Positions 13,003-25,289 of a DNA stretch of 64,000 nucleotides are shown here, piece by piece. A program made the position numbers and the translations under genes. Source of the stretch: Distichodus sexfasciatus (lineage: Eukaryota > Chordata > Actinopteri > Characiformes > Distichodontidae); NCBI GenBank assembly GCA_032718565.1, contig JAVGVS010000288.1:278310-342309 (forward strand). The letters run 5' to 3'. Within the stretch, counting starts at the first letter, position 1, and every line of letters starts with the position of its first letter. Below the pieces are notes generated by a model. The model saw nothing but the letters and a program-made list of their open reading frames with translations, was not told the DNA's origin and did no database searches.

Positions 13003-13468
13003 ACACTGCAAAAAAATGCCTTTTTAAAAATAAGAAAAAAATTACTATTTTTGGGGAAAGAATACTTATTTCAAGCTAAATTATCTGCCAGTGCAGCAAG
13101 AAAATTGCACTTGCTAAGATTTCTTAAAACAAGAAAAAAATACTCAAAGACTAAGCATACACAACTTAAATTAAGCAGAATATACTAGTTTTTTTCTCCA
13201 ATTCTCTTGAAACAAGTAAAAATATACTTACAGTCCACCTGTTAACACAACTCCTTTACCAATGTAGGTTGTTTTAAGAAAAAACTGCTCAAAATTAGTT
13301 GTATTACCTAGGTAGGATAACTCAAGATACATTTTCTTGAAACAAGTCAAATAATCTAAACAATATTCAGTCTTACCAAGAAAATAAATCCAAAAAATGG
13401 TGTAACAAGATTAAAATGCTGAATTCAAGTTAATTACACTTGTACAAATTTTTATTTTTTGCAGTGTA
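13003..13468. mobile_element. MITE with CACTGCAAAA inverted ends, copy 1
   Basis: It starts TACACTGCAAAAAAATG and ends TTTTTTGCAGTGTA, with TA at both outer edges, which could be the target duplication or part of the ends. The interior is AT-rich with many short A runs and has no open frame. A second element of the same type begins 11 bp further on. Confidence 0.7.
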
Positions 13469-13478
13469 GCGGCTCTGC

Positions 13479-13909
13479 TACACTGCAAAAAATTAAATCT
13501 TAACAAGCCAGAAAATCTTAAAAAGAAAAAATAGATCTTGTTTTTTTTTTTTTTTAAGAATAACTGACTTGACCAAACTTGTATGTGTAAGATAAATAAT
13601 CTAATTTTAAGAAACGTTGGCTACAATTATCATATTAAGAAAAATTTACTGATTATAAGAACTTCTTAAAATGAGCGGGTTCTCATGCTCTCCATCACGA
13701 GTTAAGAAATTCATGACAACTTCGCTTATTTTAAGAATATTAAAGCTAAAAACATGGAAAAAGGGAAAGATTTTTTTCTTGTTTTAGGAGATCTTTACAA
13801 GATAAATTTTCTCACTATACTGGCAGATAATTTTGCTTGATTCTGGAACCTTTTTTCTTATTATCCTTTTCTTTTTCTTATTTTCTGACACTGATTTTTT
13901 GCAGTGTAG
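13479..13909. mobile_element. MITE with CACTGCAAAA inverted ends, copy 2
   Basis: It starts TACACTGCAAAAAATT and ends GATTTTTTGCAGTGTA. The interior differs from copy 1 but has the same style (AAGAAAA runs). It is separated from copy 1 by only GCGGCTCTGC. Confidence 0.7.
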
Positions 13910-14061
13910 AATTTGCCCATAAGCACCAAAACCCATCAGATACAGAATTTAGATTTAAATAAACTAGTACAGGGCTTCAGAGAGAATTGAAATCATCCGG
14001 AAGTAAAGTTTTTGCAATTTTTTACCAATTGTTTCACAAGGAGAACACTTCCTGCTTAAAA

Positions 14062-14628
14062 CCTGTGTCCACCAAATACATTTTTTTCCACTGAGAGCAG
14101 TCAAAACATCACTTCCAGAGCGCTTTCTCTGTGCTTTCTCTCAGCGCTCGTTGTTGCTAAGTTACGAAAAGCACCATCGGACACTTCTGCGTTTGTTCCT
14201 ATTTCAACATGTTTCTTTAGGATCGCTAGTTTAGCCCACAAGATGGAGAGAAATTGCGTCTTAGCATTAGTTGCGTGGCAGCGTTTGAGATAGATTGTCA
14301 TGTCTTCGAGAGGAGATTGGGTTCATGAAATAAATCATGCAAATAAACAGCTGGGAGTGTACCACCGATTTATCCAACCCATTCCTCGATTTTGATTGGC
14401 TCGCAAGTGACATTGACGAGCACAGCGCTGTTTTAAAAGTTGAATGGATTTCCACTTAAAGCGCTCTGAGTGCTGCGGCAAAATATGACACCACCACTGT
14501 ACTTTTTTTGGCTTGTTTTTGTTTTTTTCCGGCTGAAGGCGTTTAAAGCGCTCTGACCGCTGGAGCACATAGGATTTGTATTTGAAATAGGTGCTTCCAG
14601 CTCAAAAAATGCAGTTGGTGGACACAGG
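14062..14628. mobile_element. MITE with CCTGTGTCCACCAA inverted ends (family K)
   Basis: The left end reads CCTGTGTCCACCAAATACAT. The right end is its inverse, ATGCAGTTGGTGGACACAGG. The length is 567 bp. Subterminal motifs AGCGCT and GCGCTCTGA recur several times, a pattern typical of transposase binding sites. Parts of the same family occur at 42650-42812 and about 52500-52640. No clear target duplication was found. Confidence 0.7.
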
Positions 14629-14873
14629 ATCTTTCTCTACTGTGGATATACAGTCTGTCTGAACCATCGACCGGCAATAAACAGCAAAAGCAAGAAAATG
14701 ACCATCAGAAATGGCCTTAATATATACAACAAGGCACGTTTATATACAGTACTTACATTTAACTACATATATTTTAACCATGTTTAATTTTCTAGCAAAA
14801 TATAATGAGGGTTGGCCGAAGAAATTTGCATAGTTCATACTGTATAGCACTTTATCCTGCTCAGAGGTTTAAT

Positions 14874-15085
14874 GAGCACTGCACCACAACGAAATTTTAC
14901 CTCTGCATGTGCCCTATCCATGAAGGAGCAGTGGTCAGCTAACACGGACAGCATTTGTGGAGCAGTGGTTGTGGACGGCACCTTGCTCATGAGTACCTCA
15001 GTGGTACCATTACCGGTCTGGGATTCAAACCGGTGACCTTCCGATAAAAGGATAAGCATCCTAACAGTTATGATACCAACTGCAC
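14874..15085 (-). mobile_element. tRNA-derived SINE, family A, degenerate copy
   Basis: It shares GCACCACAACGAAATTT, CTTGCTCATGAGTACCTCAG and TGGTACCATTACCGGT with other family A copies, and has a GATTCAAACCGG B-box-like motif. The tRNA-like head is at the right end. Confidence 0.75.
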
Positions 15086-15364
15086 AAATGTAATGTAAAA
15101 TAACAGTAAAAGGAAATAATGAAGATTACATCAACATTATGGGACCCTAAGCAGAATTTCATTTGGGGCCCTCACCATCACCTCAACATTGTTTTTGTAA
15201 TTTTTGTCTTGACATTTCAAGCCATGGGCGTCGTGTATGCCTTGGGCCGGCTCTGGGCAAAATCATTAATATGGGAGGAAAAATCTGGTTTTAACAGCGA
15301 CACAAACGGTCAAATTGACATCTTGTGTTTGGTTTTCATTTTCCGTTATGAGAGCCGATGACTC

Positions 15365-15408
15365 AGAAGATAAAAGAGTGATCTGAAAATATCACTCTTT
15401 TATCATCT
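15365..15408. repeat. Short near-perfect hairpin
   Basis: AGAAGATAAAAGAGTGAT at 15365-15382 is the inverse of 15391-15408 with one mismatch, across an 8-base loop (CTGAAAAT). There is no U-tract and no flanking transposon signature. Confidence 0.7.
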
Positions 15409-17705
15409 GCTCCCATTTCATTTAAACTTAATATTGATTTCAATATGCTCATATGCAGATGGACCAGCAACAGCTTGGCCAGAATCAGAGAAAACAGATT
15501 AATTACATATGAAGCATGAACAGCCAAAATAAGGTTTATGAGTCACCATGCAGAGAGACACATAACGTCTAATTTTATGTCCTACTATGACTGTCTTATG
15601 AAAGACTTCTTTCACAGCAAAGATTTTGATATTTTCACACTCTGTACCGCGGTGGCTGTGATACAGGCTTTTAACGTCAGCCGCAGAGAGAGTTTTAAGG
15701 TCATTTGCATCAGATTGGTTTCATTCCTTGTCTGTGCACCAAAGGATCAGATGACTCAAAGAAATAAAGTGAGTGAAAGGTATTTCAGGAGAGACTATTT
15801 GACTTCTCCTTTCTTTCTTTGCCTTTTTCAAATCACTGTAAAAGCTTCTCCAGGACGGCATTTCAAACCGACGGCCTTCACTCCTGCCTCCACTCTCCCT
15901 CTCTCACATGCACACACTCATGCGCGGACACTTGTCACTTCTATTTCTCTACTTCTCTCTCTCTCCCACACCCTGCTACTATTTCTCTCTCCCACTTTCT
16001 CTTTTCCTCTGTTTTCCCGTCTCACCTTCTATCACTCGTTGCTTCACACTCTGTCACTCGCTTTCTTTCTCACAAACTCTCTCTCTCTCTCTTTCTCAAG
16101 CGAGCCGCACTGCCGCAGTGGCAAGGCTGGGCGTCCCATCCGAGAGATTTCCTTACACGCAGACACTTAGATGGAGAGAATCAATACGGCCTCTCCAGTG
16201 TTTCGTGGCGTCCCGGCCGGAGGCTCCAGTCGAGTGGAAGAGAGGAGATGTGCAGTAAAGCCGTGTGGTAAAGGCCCAGGTGTATCGAGGTGTGAGGGCA
16301 AACTGCAGCCGCCGCAGCCACAAAGTGCCACACCTGCACCTAGTTCAATATGTGTGCGTCTGACTATATAGAGGACAATTTAATCAGCAAATAACTTTTT
16401 CAACAATATTATGTGGTTGATAAAGGAAAACAAGCATATACAAACAAGGTTAGCTAAATTTGTGCTTTGATAGGGAGCCTGGCTTCTCATGTCTGACTCC
16501 ATTCCAGATTTTCTGAATTCTCAAAGTTTTTTCCAAGTTCCTGTCTGGATTTCCACTGCACAATTTCAAAATGACCCTTGATTTCCAGATCATGTTCACC
16601 TGCGCTTTATAGACGCTACTTCTTGTGTAGAGAAATGTTTGTCTTAATCATTTGCTATTTTTTACCCATGTTTCTTGGGAGCTGACCAGCTTTTGATTTG
16701 GTTTTAAGGATGTGACCTTGTTTTTGTTGTTTATTTGTTTCTCTTGTTGCCTGATTTGGCTTTGCATTGGCTTCTGTTTTTGCCTATTTCGGAAAGCAAT
16801 TTTGACTGTTTTTTCTATATTTCTCTTTGTTTGTCTACATAAAATATTCCCACCTCATATTGTGTTAATATTTGAGAGTGTGGACGAATGTGTAGTTGTT
16901 TACTCCAAAGAGACATTTGGTGAATCAGCCTTTATTTCAATAGCAAAATGTCCCTAAAATGAAATTTTCTGTGTTGAAACCCAGTCTTTACATAAGCATG
17001 TAGCTGTTTACTACGAGTCACTTTGTTTAATTACAGCTGTCTCCTCCCTCTCCCATCATCCTGGTATGTGCACAGACACAAACTCTGCAGCGCTCTGCAT
17101 CTACTGATTCACACTCCTTCAAAGGAGAGTTCTTTCTTCCCTATCCCTCTTCATCCAGAACCAACATCTTATGGTACAGATCTTGTGCAGGTTCCAGTAC
17201 CAGAAATCAAATATTCAAACAGTTGAAGTACTTATTAAACTCAAATGTACTTGGGGATTTCCTGGCAAAACTGTTAAATGTTTTTTGGTTATGCAACCAC
17301 TCTGTCTCATAGCATACAGCAACGGGGAATACTTCTTAGTTCCCAAAAGACAACAGGTACACAAGTCAAGTCCAAAACTATCGCCCCTGTTAACTATCAT
17401 CCCAAAAAAGGGGTACATGAATTCAACACAGAGCAGCTTCACCTTGAGCGGGCAAGATTGTCTCTTCATTGACAGCAGCGGAAGCGTGGTTTCCGTGAGG
17501 AAGCGTGAGCCTGGCTGATGGGCGCGGTGGCATTTACAAAAAAATCTCTGAAATGCAGAGCACTAAAAGCTACCGTGATGAGCATAATGAGTGCCGGGTC
17601 AGACTGGCTCTGAAAAGAAATGGTGAAAATCAAAGGCGTTTGGGGACTTGATAAAAGATGAAAGATCTTATCAGTTTGTGTTAGGTTTTGCAGAATGAAT
17701 TATAG

Positions 17706-17863
17706 CAGGGGTGGGCGACTCCGGTCCTGGAGCTCCGGTGTCCTACAGGTTTTCCATCCTACCTGATCAGTCTCTTCTGGTGGTTATCTACCTGAGACCA
17801 GGTGTGAATGTTCTGAAATCCAGTTGGATGGAAAACCTCCCGGACCGGAGTTGCCTACCCTTG
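17706..17863. mobile_element. hAT-type MITE with perfect 8-bp target duplication
   Basis: The 158-bp element starts CAGGGGTGGGCGACTCCGG and ends with its inverse, CCGGAGTTGCCTACCCTTG. It is flanked on both sides by AATTATAG (17698-17705 and 17864-17871), an exact 8-bp duplication typical of hAT transposition. Confidence 0.88.
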
Positions 17864-17876
17864 AATTATAGAAACT

Positions 17877-18072
17877 TGGGGAGTGTTGGTAGTATAACGC
17901 TCAGGAAATTGGCTCTGAGATTCAGGAGTCGCTGGTTCAAGTCCCGGACAGGTAAAGGTACCGCCGAGGTACCGGTGAGCAAGGTACCTCCCAAGCACTG
18001 CTCCCTGGGCCCTGCCCGTCAGCTGCCCACTGCTCCTTTACTGATGGGTCACATTTTGTTGTGGTGCACTGT
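17877..18072 (+). mobile_element. tRNA-derived SINE, family A, plus-strand copy
   Basis: The tRNA-like head GTTGGTAGTATAACGCTCAGG is followed by GGTTCAAGTCCCGG (B box), GGTAAAGGTACC, AAGCACTGCTCCCTGGG and TTGTTGTGGTGCACTG. It begins only five bases after the target duplication of the hAT-type element at 17706-17863. Confidence 0.8.
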
Positions 18073-21000
18073 TTATGAATACAGCAACAAAATCCAATTA
18101 ATCAAGTACTCTACGCCACGGTCTATATATACGGTATATAGCGGACTAGTGATGTGTTTTAATAAAGTGTTCAGCAAGTGAACTTGTGAGATTTAAATGG
18201 TTGCTTGAACGAAATTGAAGAGCAGTTCAGGCCACGGCGGACCAGACGAGGACCACAGGAGGACTACTGTATTACTTCATTCCTATTAAATAATGACAGA
18301 TAGGCAATTATGAATCGCTGACCCTTGCAGAAGCTTTGCACACCAGCTCAGACCTGGAACGATTTCAGGAAAACAGAAGAAGATTTAATCTGGGGTTGGG
18401 TGATACCAAAAGCTGCTGTAGTCAAATGCGTTAATGGGATCAGTGATGAAGAGAAATAGAGGTTCAGGCCTCTCCTAGACGTCCCATGTTGTTAGCTTAC
18501 TTTGTCTGCGCAAAGCGGACTGAGGCGGCTATTTATAGACGGCAGTAAAGAGGAAAAGGGAAACCGGTAAATTTTTTAAGTCCCTGACTCAAGTCTCTGT
18601 TTCCAAGTGCCCTTCCTTTCCACTCCTCCTCCTCCTCCTCCTCCTTTTGCTTCTCAGTCTCTCGGTCTCTCTCCTGCGGACGGTCAGGGGAGGCCGCAGA
18701 AAGTCTGCGTCCCCCCTCGGCTAAAATAGCAGCACGGTTACATCATGCCTGCATGGAGAAGAGCGTCACCTCATCCGGAAATGTCATCATTTTAATATTT
18801 TGGTTATAATTCATGTCCCCTTTTTAAAGCACAGCGAGTCATCCTCAGGCTCAAGTCTTATGGCAAGCTGTGATACACATTAAGACAGTAAAAATGAATC
18901 AACAACACAAGCTTTCATTATTTATGATGGATATTGGGATAAGAAATGTGTCATGCAGCTCTAATAACAGCCCAGTTTAGAAAGTTTCCTGATTATTTTA
19001 GCACATTAAGACCCATTTTACTCATGTCCAACTTTAACTGTGTTTTGGAACTTTGTAAAGCAGCTGCAGCTATACTGTTTTCCTTTCACCAATACTGCAC
19101 CAAATTCATTTATATCCACAAACCACCATCATGAACCATCTTTAAACAGACCAAATGTCGGTCGGTGCTGCAGTTTCGGCATGGTCAGATTACGTCAAAT
19201 CCAACATGCTCCCCTGCACAATTAAATGGAGTAAAAGCTCCAACCTGACAGAGCAAAAAGCGTTTTACAGCAAGTGGCGGCGCTAATGCCTCCAGTATAA
19301 CTAATCCTCATTCTTGATACGAAATTTAATATTCCCGTTTTGCGATAAGAGGAGCCAAAAAGATCGAGTCGCATTTGCTGATGACAAGCTGACGCCCAAT
19401 GAGTTATTGCCCCATTTTTCTCCATCAGTCCATCGATACGGTCTGTTTATTTCATATGACTCATCTCCTGCATGACACTGTGATCCCCTACGAGCCTTCC
19501 AAAAGACACCTCAAAATAAATCAGGTCCCGGAGCACACCTTCTGATTCATATGTGAATTTGGATCAGTTCTGGATGCTGTGATATGCAAACACAATGCAA
19601 ACACAATTACAACCTCTTTTACCTGTTTTCTTCACTGTTTGCCTACGTCAAGAGTGTCAAGCTCCTTGAAGCTCCAGTGCTGGAGGAAGAGATTTCCCCT
19701 CTTTTAACTCAGCTCATGTCGGCTTTCTAATTAGTTGATGAGTTGAAATTGGGTTTGTTTTAAATGAACTACAATCAGTGCGGTACCGCGTGCATCTCTA
19801 GTTACTCAGCATTGCTACATTTAACCTTTTATCCAGCAACCTGGTATCCCAGGGTTCTTTACACACATACTATTACACACACTAATGCATTAAGACCGAC
19901 CTAATACTACAATTTCTATAAAATTATTGCCAGTATTGGGTAGAGGCGGCACAGTGACAACTTCATGTTCAAATGTCGTATTATCCTGTATGTTACAGGG
20001 CTGGACGATTCATGACTCACCTGGGTGAATCACCTGGATCCATAAAATAACTCACGAGTCATGAATCTGAGGTCTCCATTAATCGGAATCCATTGAGTCC
20101 TAATTACACCATAACTAAAATATAAACGCCATCACATACATACCACTTATAATAGCAAGTATAACAGCTAAAATTTGATAACGCACGCTTTTTTGCACCA
20201 CCACACTCAAATGAGGGATCCTAACAACTTCCTACAGAGTTGACTCTTTTTTGTAGTTTACGGGACTCATGTCAGTCCAATCAGTAGCGCAGCACGAAGC
20301 ACACAAAGTCATGAGTAAATCTGTCGGTTAACTTCCTCAAGTGCCACTTGAAAATAAACATTTGCCGCTCTGGTAGCCTTGTCTTGATACTTTATCATTG
20401 ATTTGGAAGTGTATTCATTCTCATCACAAGCCACGTATACTGCCTTCTATGAAAAACAAACGATTCAGCTGGCGATTTTTGCAATACTGACTCAAGTGAC
20501 TCGCACACCCAGATCAGTGTAGTGAGGGACTCAGAGGGAGCCGGATCCTAAAAAGGTTTTAGAGTGACCTGACATCCTCTTTTTCCTGGACATGTCCTAA
20601 AAATTAGTCCGGGATTTCGCTCTACCTCAGCCTCAAACATTCTTCCATTGTGTTATGATTTGTGTTGTGTTTACCTGGGACCTTCCCAAACCAGTCACTT
20701 CACCCTCCCCCTACTCACTTCCGCTCGCTTTTCTTACAGCCTTACTGCATAAATCGAGTGGAAGTGAGTAGGGAGAGGGTGAAGTAACATAGGCATGGTG
20801 CCACATACTGAATCTTGAATTTTATCCCCAATCTGGTGTCGGTTCCAGCTTGGTGTTTAGGAATTTCTACTAAGAACAGTGGGAAAGTAGCCTGGTAGGT
20901 TGACTGTTCCAGGTACTTAAAGATTGCTATGCACTTGTAGTAGTTCATTACACCTTAAAACAAGTCTTTTCACATGTCTTTTAAAACATTTTCTAAAAAT

Positions 21001-21476
21001 GTTTGGACACAATATTTTTATCCTACGTTTGCCATGGTCCGAGACCCATATTTATGCAGAAGTTGTAATGTGGGTTGATATCAGCCTTTATATCAGACAG
21101 AGATTATATGCAAGAGGATGGTTGGATAACACAACTTGGCCCATGGAGTTTCAGACCAGCAGTTTGGTGTGAGCCAAGCGATCAGACACGGCTTCTTTTT
21201 CACTCTGCTGCATGCAAAATTACTTTACTTCCGATGCTCTGCCCTACATCAGAGTGATTTTCCTCTGATTTCCCACAGTCCCGTGCCACACACCTGCGGG
21301 TTATCAAATTTGTGGCCATAGGTCAAATCTGTTGCATTGTTACTGACAATAGGAAGTCTGTGAAGAACGTGAAGAAAAGAGAAGAACGTCATTTCTGTTT
21401 CTGATTTTCCAAAAATATATTCATCTCCTCAGTTCTACAGAAAAAGAAAACCGTTGCACGGATATGCATTTCTATT
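18073..21476. other. Non-coding; CTC repeat and inverted repeat
   Basis: No gene recognised. A CTC microsatellite lies at 18623-18645. Around 20000-20540 the sequence GGGCTGGACGATTCATGACTC resembles a decayed hAT-type element, but no second end was found. A 34-bp inverted repeat lies at 20694-20788. Confidence 0.4.
20694..20788. repeat. Inverted repeat with 34-bp arms
   Basis: The left arm 20694-20727 starts GTCACTTCACCCTCCCCCTA. The right arm 20755-20788 is its inverse with three mismatches, ending GGGTGAAGTAAC. The loop is 27 bases. The strand bias (C/T-rich left arm, G/A-rich right arm) is marked. Confidence 0.85.
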
Positions 21477-22119
21477 TGTGACCCTCCACGGCAAAACCAG
21501 TCGCTTGTTGCAACGGAGGTTTCCGAGGAAAACGACCGATTATGTTGCGTGGGGTAAAATTTTGGATTTTTTATTTTTAGTGTTTTGAAACAGTGGAAGG
21601 TCTATACTGTACTGCTGTGAATAAATTTGGCTGAAAAACTTACCCTTTCCATCCTAAAAACGTGACTTTCTTGAGGTGAGGAATTCAATTCCAGCAGAAT
21701 GTTAAAAGTTTGTGTTTTGACCGCTCTACTTCAATATTTACGCTAAATCCACTGGTTGACTAGCGTGAAGATATTTCTCCGGAATCCATCTCCGTCTCCC
21801 GAGTTCAGTTAACCTAACGCAGGTAGGCTATCCATGTGGCTGTGAATGAGGCGTAGGCTACCGTAAATACAAACGTAGCTGCGACCGCACCAAGCGTCTG
21901 TGAGTGCTACGGCGAAAGTCAACTTCAAAGGCAGATTTCTCCGTTTCTCACTTGGCGTGACAGGAGAAACCCGACTCCTTTGAATGTTGATATCTCAGTC
22001 ATATGTCGTCCCATTCATTCAATATAGGTATCGTTTTGATTTATGCCCTTTCATGAAAACATAAAAACTTAATTTTGAAAATTTGCGACAAGTGACTGGT
22101 TTTGCCGTGGAGGGTCACA
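21477..22119. mobile_element. TIR element GTGACCCTCCACGGC family, complete copy
   Basis: The 643-bp element has ends TGTGACCCTCCACGGCAAAA and TTTTGCCGTGGAGGGTCACA, an inverted repeat of at least 30 bp including CCAGTCGCTTGT with few mismatches. There is no coding capacity. Other copies are at 3625-4188 (5'-truncated) and 60495-61028 (diverged). I could not define a convincing target duplication, so the superfamily is open. Confidence 0.85.
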
Positions 22120-25100
22120 TATATTAAGATTTACAAAACTCTGCATTCACCTCTATTTCTTCATATTTTACTTCAAATAAACCAAAGACTTGTGTATGTT
22201 CGCACAAGCTGCAAGAAATCCCTGCATGTATTGTCTCATTTCCCTACTAAAACAGAAAGAAATGTCTCAAAACTTTTGCCCAATATTGTATATAAAGTTT
22301 AGCAAAAACTATATTAAAACAGTAGCTTGGTTGTAGCTTAAGCTACTTTTAATCGGAAGAAGTTTGTAGCTTGAAACGCGTCTTTTAAAAAGTAAGTTTT
22401 AAAACTGCTAAGAAGAAATTTGGCTTAAATGGAAGAACAAGGTATCACTATCATCACTTTTTGGAGCGTTCCGCAGAACTGACAGGCTGTAAGAGCAACA
22501 ACAAACTTACACTAGAATATCGAACCTGAAAAACACAGCCCATGAGTGTTTAGTGGGTGGGCTACACACTTAATCGATGTACCTAATGTGTCTGAATCTG
22601 TCTGCAAGCAGCTAAAAATAATCTCCACAGCATGAAATATTTAGCTCCGGGTGGTGGCCACTGGTGGCGTGAGAATGGGAGTGTACAGCATTGAGGAGAG
22701 CAAGAAAGCTTACACAGCAGAATGTGTTCCTCAAGACAAATCAAAGACAGACACCACAGCAGCACTGCCGTTTGACACCGGGGGACGAGACTAGCCCATT
22801 TTCCCACTTCTGTCTCAATGCTGTCTGATAAAAATATTGCTCTATTCATCCATGGCACATGGGGACGGTGAGAGAACTTGATGGTGGTACGGTAGCCGAC
22901 GTGTATAGAAACAAGGTTTCTCAAGGGATCTTAGGTAGACTGACTGCACCTTGTAGAAACATTCGTACCTGAAATTGCACTATATTTCGAGAGGTTCATT
23001 CCACTTTAAAAACAAGACCTGCACCTGTCTTTTCATCCTTAAATACTGGTTTTGAATGTATCTCTATCTAAAAATCTCTATTTTGTGGTTTGAGACGACA
23101 TTAAGACCCCTTAAAGGCTGGTTTCTTGCTAATGGATTAAGCGTTGTCTTGGACTAAGTTGTAGCACCAATGGAGATTTACCATTCAGACTCAAAGCTAG
23201 TGTAGGACTAGGCTTAATCCTCGACTGGGAAATAGAGATTAAACATTTAATCACATAGCAGTTTACAACAAAGCTTACAAAACTAAATAGTAGAAAGTGA
23301 GTTGAGGTACAAGTCATTTTTTGCCAATGTTGTCAATTTTGGATGTTTTTTTGGATGTTTTTTAGACAAGAATTGGTTCCATCCTCCCCAAAGAGTACAA
23401 GTCTGGTGATTCACTCATCATCACTGGTAATCATCCTCGAGAGGCAGTAAGACGCAAGAACATTCCTTCAAAAAACATTTCTTACGTTTTTGGTATCAGA
23501 AAGGATCCCATGTACCCCATATTGGGCAGTGTTGAGTCCAACCATCACCCACGTCGGCCCTTCAGAATAAGCCCCAAAATTACAACAGACGTAAGTATCG
23601 TGTCTGAAGAGTGACCATCTGAGACTTTCCCTTTAATCTCATCCAGACTAATTGTGGAGGTCTGGAAGTGCGGCAGCAGGAGATGTGTCCATGCCACCTT
23701 TAATGAAGAGTGGATTGGGTGAGGTGTCAGTTCAATTAACCCCCACGCCCGGCTCCGTCAATATCTTCCTCCCACTCAACTCGTTAGAAACTTGGGCTCA
23801 CCTTAGGACACTTTGCCTTCCCGAGGGTGTGAAAGATACAAGAAAAGCAATTAGCAAGGCTCTATAAAAATTAAAAATCTCTGCTCACACGGAGGCCGGT
23901 TCACGAGACACCCTAATTAGGCAGGCTGGAGATGAAGCACCCATGCCTTGTTTTTATGTTCCTCCTTTTTTGTCTTGAGTTATCTTAATTAAGCTTAAAA
24001 AATCAATCACCTTTTAGCAATAACTGGCAACCTGGAGGCCAGTTCGTGCTTTCATGCCACAGGAGATTTGGGCAATGCCGCAGGTAGACCTTCGTTCAGA
24101 CCGACCTGATAATCAAAGCACTTCACACATAAGCACACACACACATACACACAGCCATATAACTGCACCAAATACTAGTCAAAGATTTTCACTCTCATAA
24201 TAGTTGCTGCTCGTAGAGGGTGTGTGTGCGCGTGTGGGTGTGTGTGTGTGCACAAACTGGCCAGATTGCCTGTGCTGGAGGGAAGTTCTTATTTATACAT
24301 GATGCCGTATTTTGTTTTAGAAGGCAGCTCAGGTCCAAACTTGCCTGCAGAAGCTGTTGTTTTGGCTCTCGGTTTATTTAAAAGGTCCAGCAGCTCTCTA
24401 ACAAACATCACCTTCACTTCCACCACCGCCGCCGCCTCCGTCCTCTCACCTGCTTGTGCCACGTTTCCCCGTTTTTACGTAATTCATTTAACTAGCCTTT
24501 CTTTTTGGTGTTCACATTCAATATTTCATACCTTTCACCCTCATGTTAATCTTTAATGTCCTGTCCTACTTCGCTCTCTGCAACTTTCTTCTGCCTGTGC
24601 GCGTGTTTGTGCGAGTGTGTGCGTGGATCAGTGCCAAGGTTTGTCCCAGACTAAGGTCATGCGATAGAACATCCTGCCTTTCCATCCTGAGCTAACACAT
24701 GACACCAAAGGCCCCGCCTCCTGAAGGTCAGAAGCAGCAGGATCAGTTTGACCTCAACTGTAACTGAAGCAAAACGCTGGCTAAATATTTGGAGGTTTTG
24801 AGGGTTCGGTAGCTGCTGATTAAATGACTCGGTCAATACATTTTGCACACAAACAAATAGAAACAGAGACGTGTGAGACCAGAGAAGAGTTTAGACACCA
24901 AGTCAGGAGGGATTACATTATTTACTGTCACGTCTACCCTTGACATAAAAATTGACGAACCTCAGAGAAAGGTGCTGTGTTCTAGAGGTGGCGTTAACAC
25001 TATGCTTGTAATTGTGCATCATAAAAGGCCTATTACAGGATCACATTAACTTTAATGACTCCGAAACAACAATCATAACGCATACGGGTCATATTTGTTG

Positions 25101-25289
25101 TGTACGCAAAAGCAAAGTGACGAAAACGCTCGTTTTGGTTTGTATGTCCATATGTACTATTGCCCTGTTGGCTTTCATTCAAACTGAGTCATATTCCTTT
25201 AATGTCCAATTTCTCACACTTCTCTCACATCTTCAGGGTGAGTCATAACCTGACAACACCACACACTCTCACACACACACAGTCTATGT
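22120..25289. other. Non-coding; one possible exon and GT runs
   Basis: The repeat segment near 22320-22400 (GTAGCTTGGTTGTAGCTTAAG) resembles 49340-49410. A possible exon lies at 23366-23590. GT/CA runs occur near 24130-24155 and 24220-24252. No confirmed gene. Confidence 0.4.
23366..23590 (+). other. Possible coding exon of an unidentified gene
   Basis: A 225-bp segment open for 75 codons lies between GGATGTTTTTTAG and GTAAGT, good acceptor and donor signals. Its translation is protein-like: RIGSILPKEYKSGDS, VFGIRKDPMYPILGS and SNHHPRRPFRISPK. Short basic and proline-containing motifs of this kind occur in axonemal microtubule-associated proteins, but I cannot name a family and see no partner exon. 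It might be a single exon of a gene with distant exons. Confidence 0.35.

Larger units (their letters stand above)
14629..17697. other. Non-coding; one SINE, CT-rich tract and a hairpin
   Basis: No gene recognised apart from the SINE at 14874-15085. A perfect-arm hairpin lies at 15365-15408. The segment 15880-16110 is CT-rich with long low-complexity frames that are not coding. A GC-rich patch occurs at 16100-16330. Confidence 0.4.

Noticed and set aside
15538..16271. Frames of 116-210 codons over a CT-rich segment
   Set aside because: The longest ones depend on Ser/Leu/Phe-rich translation of CT repeats and overlap in all three plus-strand frames.
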